Positions 60,049 through 64,000 of a stretch of DNA of 64,000 bases are shown here, piece by piece. The notes beneath the pieces were generated by a model. It had not been told where the DNA came from and made no database searches. It saw nothing but the letters and a program-made list of their open reading frames with translations. A program made the position numbers and the translations under genes. Each line of letters starts with the position of its first letter. Within the stretch, counting starts at the first letter, position 1. The DNA is from Larkinella arboricola (GTDB lineage: Bacteria > Bacteroidota > Bacteroidia > Cytophagales > Spirosomataceae): assembly GCF_003259745.1 (NCBI RefSeq), contig NZ_QLMC01000005.1, positions 124,001-188,000 of the forward strand, read 5' to 3'.

Positions 60049-61626
60049 ATGGCAATGAAAAAGACACTTTCTATATTATTTACCGGCAGCGCACTGCTTC
60101 TTGCTGGCTGCGACAGCGGTTTTGAGGAACTCAACAAAGACCCCAACGCCGTTACCGCCGACCGTTTCAACCCGGCTTATCTTTTTACAACCGGGCAATA
60201 CAACACGGCAAAAGGCGATGAAACCACCAGCCTGAATTATGCAGAGCCGTTTGTTCAGCACATGGCGACGCTGAGCAACGTGGGGATATTTGATTTTCAG
60301 GGCGATAAGTACGTGTACCACAAGGGAAATAATGAGGCCATGTGGAAAGGTACGTACAACGCCAATGCCGGTTCGTCCAAACTGATTGAGGATGTAATTG
60401 CGCTGTCGAAAGACAAACCCCAGTACCACAACCTGTACCACATGGCACGGATCTGGAAAACGGTGATTTACCACCGGCTCACGGATATGTACGGGGATGT
60501 GCCTTACTTTGAAGCCAACCAGGGCTATTACCAGCAGATTTACAAGCCCAAATATGACGCTCAGAAGGATATTTACGCCCACATGCTGACCGAACTGGAA
60601 GATGCTACTGCCAAACTGGACGCCAGCAAGACGCTATATTCTTCGGCTGATATTGTCTATGCGGGCAAAATTGACAAATGGAAGCGGTTTGGCTATTCCA
60701 TGATGCTCCGGCTGGGGATGCGCCTTTCCAAAGTAGACCCGGCAGCCGCCGAATCGTGGGTCAAGAAGGCGTATGCGGGTGGGGTTTTTACCTCCTTTGA
60801 GGATAATATGTTTATCAGGGGAGCCGACAAAGCCGGAACGCAGGAAGTCCTGACCAACGGACAGAGCTGGACGTTAAGTGTTTCGGGAAGAAGTCCGGGT
60901 AAAATAGCCAAGACGTTTTTCGACTACATGAAAAGTCACAACGATCCCCGGCTGAAGCATACTGTTGCGGTTTATACCGACCCCACCAATGTGGCGACGA
61001 AAAACACCGATCCGGCGGTTCAGAAGGGTATGCCCAACGGCCTCGACCGCATAACGCTACCCAATGACCCCAGTTACGATCCGAAGGCACCGGGTCAGGA
61101 ACACCAGTTTTCGGGCGTTAACCGAGATGTGTTTGCCAAGCTCGACGGGCCGAGGATGCTTCTGACCTATGGAGAAGTTCAACTGCTGCTGGCCGAAGCC
61201 GCCGTGCGGGGCTGGATTCCGGGCGATGCGGCCCAGTTTTACCGCAACGGCGTAACCGGCGCGATGAAGAGCCTCCAGCAATATGACGTGTCGGCAACGA
61301 TTACAGATGCAGAAATTACGGCCTATTTAACGGCAAATCCGTTTGTGGGCATTGCCGACAAGGAGAAAGCCTTCGAGCAGATCAATTCGGAATACTGGGT
61401 GGCCACGTTTCTGAACGGCTACGAGTCCTACGCCAACGTCCGTCGTTCCGGCTATCCCAAATTAACGCCCATCAATTACCCGGATAATGAAACCGGTGGC
61501 ACCTATCCGCGCCGTCTGCGGTACCCGGATGATGAACCGGTTTTGAATGCAGACAATTACAACGCGGCTGTGGCACGCCAGGGAGCGGATAGTTTCAAAA
61601 CCAGAGTCTGGTGGGATAAGCCGTAG
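60049..61626 (+). CDS. Second SusD-like lipoprotein (SusD-2/RagB superfamily)
   Basis: 525 residues; lipoprotein signal (SALLLAGC) then FEELNKDPNAVTADRFNPAY, the mature start of the SusD_2 (PF12771) subgroup. Inner features: WKTVIYHRLTDMYGDVPYFEA, GEVQLLLAEAAVRGWI and FLNGYESYANVRRSGYPKL. It partners the 56846 receptor on the cell surface. An internal ATG two codons on (60055) is an alternate start. The subgroup differs from the first SusD, so the two systems import different substrates. Confidence 0.95.
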   Translation: MAMKKTLSILFTGSALLLAGCDSGFEELNKDPNAVTADRFNPAYLFTTGQYNTAKGDETTSLNYAEPFVQHMATLSNVGIFDFQGDKYVYHKGNNEAMWKGTYNANAGSSKLIEDVIALSKDKPQYHNLYHMARIWKTVIYHRLTDMYGDVPYFEANQGYYQQIYKPKYDAQKDIYAHMLTELEDATAKLDASKTLYSSADIVYAGKIDKWKRFGYSMMLRLGMRLSKVDPAAAESWVKKAYAGGVFTSFEDNMFIRGADKAGTQEVLTNGQSWTLSVSGRSPGKIAKTFFDYMKSHNDPRLKHTVAVYTDPTNVATKNTDPAVQKGMPNGLDRITLPNDPSYDPKAPGQEHQFSGVNRDVFAKLDGPRMLLTYGEVQLLLAEAAVRGWIPGDAAQFYRNGVTGAMKSLQQYDVSATITDAEITAYLTANPFVGIADKEKAFEQINSEYWVATFLNGYESYANVRRSGYPKLTPINYPDNETGGTYPRRLRYPDDEPVLNADNYNAAVARQGADSFKTRVWWDKP

Positions 61627-61669
61627 AGCGCCGGAAAGCCGGTAAAACCGACTTATTTTAAACGGTAAG

Positions 61670-61733
61670 AACAGGACTTCAGGAAAGCAGGTGGTTTGTG
61701 TACGGACCTTGCTGGCTGAAGTCCTGTTTTTTT
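61670..61733 (+). terminator. Terminator after the second susCD
   Basis: AACAGGACTTCA (61670-61681) pairs with TGAAGTCCTGTT (61717-61728), followed by seven T (61727-61733). Confidence 0.88.
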
Positions 61734-62088
61734 ATGGTAACCGGTCTGCTTCTTGGTTGATTTCCTGCGTTTCCTGCCCTCTTTTTCGGACAAAAGCGGT
61801 CCTTGTTCATCGGTAATTACCGCTTTCCCACCTGTCTTGAGCCCCGCACCGTTCGCCTTGTTTTGCGGAGAAAACCGGTTTTGCATAGGGGAAACCGGGT
61901 CAGGCAGTGATTACGTTTGGTCCCATCGTAAGCGTTTAATGGACCAGATGCTCACTTGAGCGCAGCTTGCCTTTCCATTCTTACATAAATAAAGTTAAAT
62001 GAATATCTGCGTTTCGCTTTCCGGTGCGACCTCCATTTTTACGTTCGTACACAGGTTGGCGTTAGCACCACATCATCCTTAACTAAGC
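61734..62088. other. Gene-free stretch before the GT4 gene
   Basis: 355 bases. Short open frames on both strands overlap each other and the terminator and look spurious. No promoter or repeat stands out. Confidence 0.5.
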
Positions 62089-63318
62089 ATGTCCAATCAT
62101 TCAAAACAGGCCGTAAGACAGCCATTCGCTCAGGAGCACACCCGGCTCATTGGGTCAGAACGAGGTGCTTCCATTTCATCAACCTCATTTGCGCATCAAA
62201 CCCAGGATTTAATCTGTTTTTCACACCTGCGCTGGAACTTCGTCTACCAGCGCCCCCAGCATCTGCTCAGCCGCGCCAGTCGCCACTTCCGCGTCTGGTT
62301 CTGGGAAGAGCCAGTGGCCGATCAGCAGCCCTGGCTGGAAGTGCGACCGATCAATCCCAAACTCCATATTCTGGTGCCGCACCTGCCCGCTGGCACCGAC
62401 CCTCAAACCCAACATGACTACCAGCGCCGGTGGTTGCAGGAGCTGCTGGCCCAACAGCAAATCACCGACTTTGTGGCCTGGTATTACACCCCCATGGCCC
62501 TCAACTTTACCGAACATATCCAGCCCCGGCTTACCGTCTACGACTGCATGGACGAGTTGTCGGCTTTCCGAGGTGCTCCACCCCAACTGCGTGAGCGGGA
62601 AAAACAACTCATGCAGCAGGCCCAACTCATGTTTACCGGCGGACAGAGCCTCTACGAAGCCAAGAAAAACCTCCACCCCTCGGTGCATGCTTTCCCCAGC
62701 AGCATCGACAACCACCACTTTGGACAAGCCCGCCTGGGGCTGGACGATCCGGCCGATCAGCAGGCGCTGGCTTACCCGCGCATCGGCTTTAGTGGCGTCA
62801 TTGATGAGCGGCTGGATATCCAGTTGCTGGGCGAGCTGGCCCGGCGTCGTCCCGACTGGCAGTTTGTGCTGCTGGGTCCGGTGGTCAAGATTGATCCGGC
62901 TTCTTTGCCTCAGGGTCCCAACCTGCACTATCTGGGCATGAAGGCCTACGAGCAGCTCCCGGCTTATTTCAGCAACTGGCAGGTGGCCTGGTTGCCTTTT
63001 GCGCTCAACGAGTCAACGCGTTTCATCAGCCCCACCAAGACGCCGGAGTACCTGGCGGCTGGCCTGCCGGTGGTATCGACGCCGATCCGGGATGTGGTCA
63101 GCACGTATGGGGAGTGTGGCACGGTATGGATTGCCGACGGGGTTGAGGAGTTTGAGCGGTCGATAGAAGCGGCATTGCAGAACCCCTCGGCCTTATGCTG
63201 GAGCCGGATTGATGCCCAACTAGCGCAGTGCTCCTGGCAGCAGACCTGGAAAGATATGCATACATTAATCCTGGAACAGTTCCAGTTACAATACCAAAAA
63301 CATTCACTGTATGAGTAA
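62089..63318 (+). CDS. GT4-type glycosyltransferase
   Basis: 409 residues of GT-B fold. Features: DLICFSHLRWNFVYQRPQHL near the N-terminus, VYDCMDELSAFRGAPPQL, MFTGGQSLYEAKKNLHPSVH, FSGVIDERLDIQLLGELARR and the donor site TRFISPTKTPEYLAAGLPVV. Homologues commonly lie beside UDP-galactopyranose mutase and GH1-type genes in capsule or glycolipid clusters. It overlaps the next gene by 8 bases, so the two are coupled. Codon choice (more CCC Pro, CGC Arg, CAG) looks a little unlike neighbouring genes, which may mean transfer. Confidence 0.88.
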   Translation: MSNHSKQAVRQPFAQEHTRLIGSERGASISSTSFAHQTQDLICFSHLRWNFVYQRPQHLLSRASRHFRVWFWEEPVADQQPWLEVRPINPKLHILVPHLPAGTDPQTQHDYQRRWLQELLAQQQITDFVAWYYTPMALNFTEHIQPRLTVYDCMDELSAFRGAPPQLREREKQLMQQAQLMFTGGQSLYEAKKNLHPSVHAFPSSIDNHHFGQARLGLDDPADQQALAYPRIGFSGVIDERLDIQLLGELARRRPDWQFVLLGPVVKIDPASLPQGPNLHYLGMKAYEQLPAYFSNWQVAWLPFALNESTRFISPTKTPEYLAAGLPVVSTPIRDVVSTYGECGTVWIADGVEEFERSIEAALQNPSALCWSRIDAQLAQCSWQQTWKDMHTLILEQFQLQYQKHSLYE

Positions 63319-64000
63319 ACAACCAGCTACCACATCATCTACGAATTCTGTTTTACAGCCCCTCGCGCTCTGGGGTGGTATTGAATGCACGGTAAACCGG
63401 GTTGGTGATACCTACCAGGACCAACTTATGCGAAACGGCCACCATCACCGCGATCAGGATTTATTTCATGTTGCCCAACTCGGTCTGAAGACTCTGCGTT
63501 ATCCCCTGCTTTGGGAGCGTACGGCTCCGGAGCGTGTCGACCAGCCTGACTGGCAATGGGCCGACCGACGCCTTGGGGTATTGCAGGAGCTGGGCATCCG
63601 GCCCATTATCGGTCTGGTTCACCACGGCTGCGGGCCTAAATATGCCACCTTTGCCGGGCCTGAATTTGAACGGCAGCTACCTCGCTATGCCCGGCAAGTC
63701 GCGGAACGCTACCCCTGGGTTGATGCTTATACGCCTGTCAATGAACCTTTGACGACGGCCCGCTTCTCGGGCTTAAACGGCCACTGGTACCCGCACGCCA
63801 ACAGTCCGCGCGTGTTTGTCGATATTTTACTGCGCCAATGCCGGGCGACGGTTCTGGCCATGCAGCAGATCCGGCAGGTGCGGCCCGATGCCCAACTGAT
63901 TCAAACCGATGATTTGGGGCAGACGCATAGTTCGCCGAAAGTAAACTACCAGGCCGAGTGGGAAAACCACCGCCGGTGGCTGAGCTGGGACCTTCTCTGC
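63311..64000 (+). CDS. GH1-family-like glycosidase, N-terminal part (window end)
   Basis: 230 codons are visible, open to the window edge. The protein shows GH1-type landmarks: ALWGGIECTVNRVGDTYQDQ, LRYPLLWERTAPE, IGLVHHGCGPKYA, and the acid/base site TPVNEPLTTARFSG. The start ATG (63311) overlaps the GT4 stop. In related loci such proteins are sometimes fused to an RmlD-like dTDP-sugar reductase domain, which would lie beyond the window. Function probably glycan assembly or trimming, not simple beta-glucosidase, given the GT neighbour. Confidence 0.82.
   Translation, partial: MSKQPATTSSTNSVLQPLALWGGIECTVNRVGDTYQDQLMRNGHHHRDQDLFHVAQLGLKTLRYPLLWERTAPERVDQPDWQWADRRLGVLQELGIRPIIGLVHHGCGPKYATFAGPEFERQLPRYARQVAERYPWVDAYTPVNEPLTTARFSGLNGHWYPHANSPRVFVDILLRQCRATVLAMQQIRQVRPDAQLIQTDDLGQTHSSPKVNYQAEWENHRRWLSWDLLC

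Noticed and set aside
31879-61626. The two SusCD pairs as one duplicated locus
   Set aside because: They differ in TonB-box region (IVVIGYGTA against VVVTALGIRRE) and in SusD subgroup, so they are separate systems, not a recent duplication.
61653-61886. Minus-strand frame of 77 codons, basic
   Set aside because: Runs through the strong susCD terminator, overlaps another open frame and shows no domain.
1-64000. tRNA, rRNA, CRISPR, IS element, prophage, attachment site
   Set aside because: No cloverleaf, repeat-spacer array, transposase or integrase pattern was seen on reading both strands; a covariance-model scan could still find a tRNA I missed.

Overview
The window is typical chromosome of a Bacteroidota bacterium, most likely order Cytophagales, family Spirosomaceae (Spirosoma/Larkinella-like). 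This is inferred from gene content: two SusC/SusD pairs, a FecR/FecI-type ECF sigma pair, DUF1080 proteins, GH130, DUF4286, DUF2911, a small histone H1-like protein, and promoters of the Bacteroidota type (TTG ... TAnnTTTG) with few Shine-Dalgarno sites. Coding density is high and the DNA is moderately GC-rich. I see no rRNA, tRNA, CRISPR array, prophage or insertion sequence.

Layout. 1-1376: a FecR anti-sigma gene (cut by the window edge) divergent from an ECF sigma factor. 1395-6080: leftward genes for a ChaN-like protein, a secreted DUF1080 protein, threonine aldolase and gamma-glutamyltransferase. 6349-10244: a two-gene rightward operon of a long DUF1080 protein and a beta-propeller/cytochrome c protein. 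10407-16296: DUF2911, a YheT-type hydrolase, a SerB-SerA fusion followed by a SerC-like aminotransferase (together the whole route from 3-phosphoglycerate to serine), and a small outer-membrane barrel. 16370-24604: M13 metallopeptidase, TerC, several small conserved proteins, an SDR, a glutathionylspermidine-synthase-like ATP-grasp protein and DUF4286. 24602-31314: an RND/MMPL exporter divergent from a GT4-toroid fusion and a GH130 enzyme. 31879-36700: first SusC/SusD pair.

36849-42802: a VOC protein, two acidic disordered proteins, then a four-gene operon (GT39, polyprenyl-phosphate GT2, flippase-like membrane protein, nucleotide-sugar epimerase) that looks like lipid or LPS glycosylation. 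42809-49174 is leftward: MeaB, IspD, QueA, a small conserved protein, a DUF1080 lipoprotein, a membrane protein and a biotin carboxylase. 49399-51049 is an alpha-oxoamine synthase (serine palmitoyltransferase-like) and the H1-like protein, each with a good promoter. 51128-55272 holds MaoC, an NTF2-like protein, a 37-residue membrane microprotein next to a YegS/DAG-kinase-like lipid kinase, a sorbosone-dehydrogenase-like propeller and a DUF1508 protein. 55549-61626: a Tat-exported dihydrodipicolinate-synthase-family protein divergent from the second SusC/SusD pair. 62089-64000: a GT4 enzyme overlapping a GH1-like gene cut by the window end.

The common theme is glycan capture and processing (SusCD, three DUF1080 proteins, two propeller dehydrogenase-like proteins, GH130, GH1) with envelope lipid and sugar synthesis. 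No single undescribed machine stands out. The best leads are the GT4-toroid/GH130 pair, the DUF1080/cytochrome operon, the Tat-exported aldolase beside SusCD, the microprotein/lipid-kinase pair, a set of palindromic intergenic spacers and a possible stand-alone small RNA near 19.6 kb.
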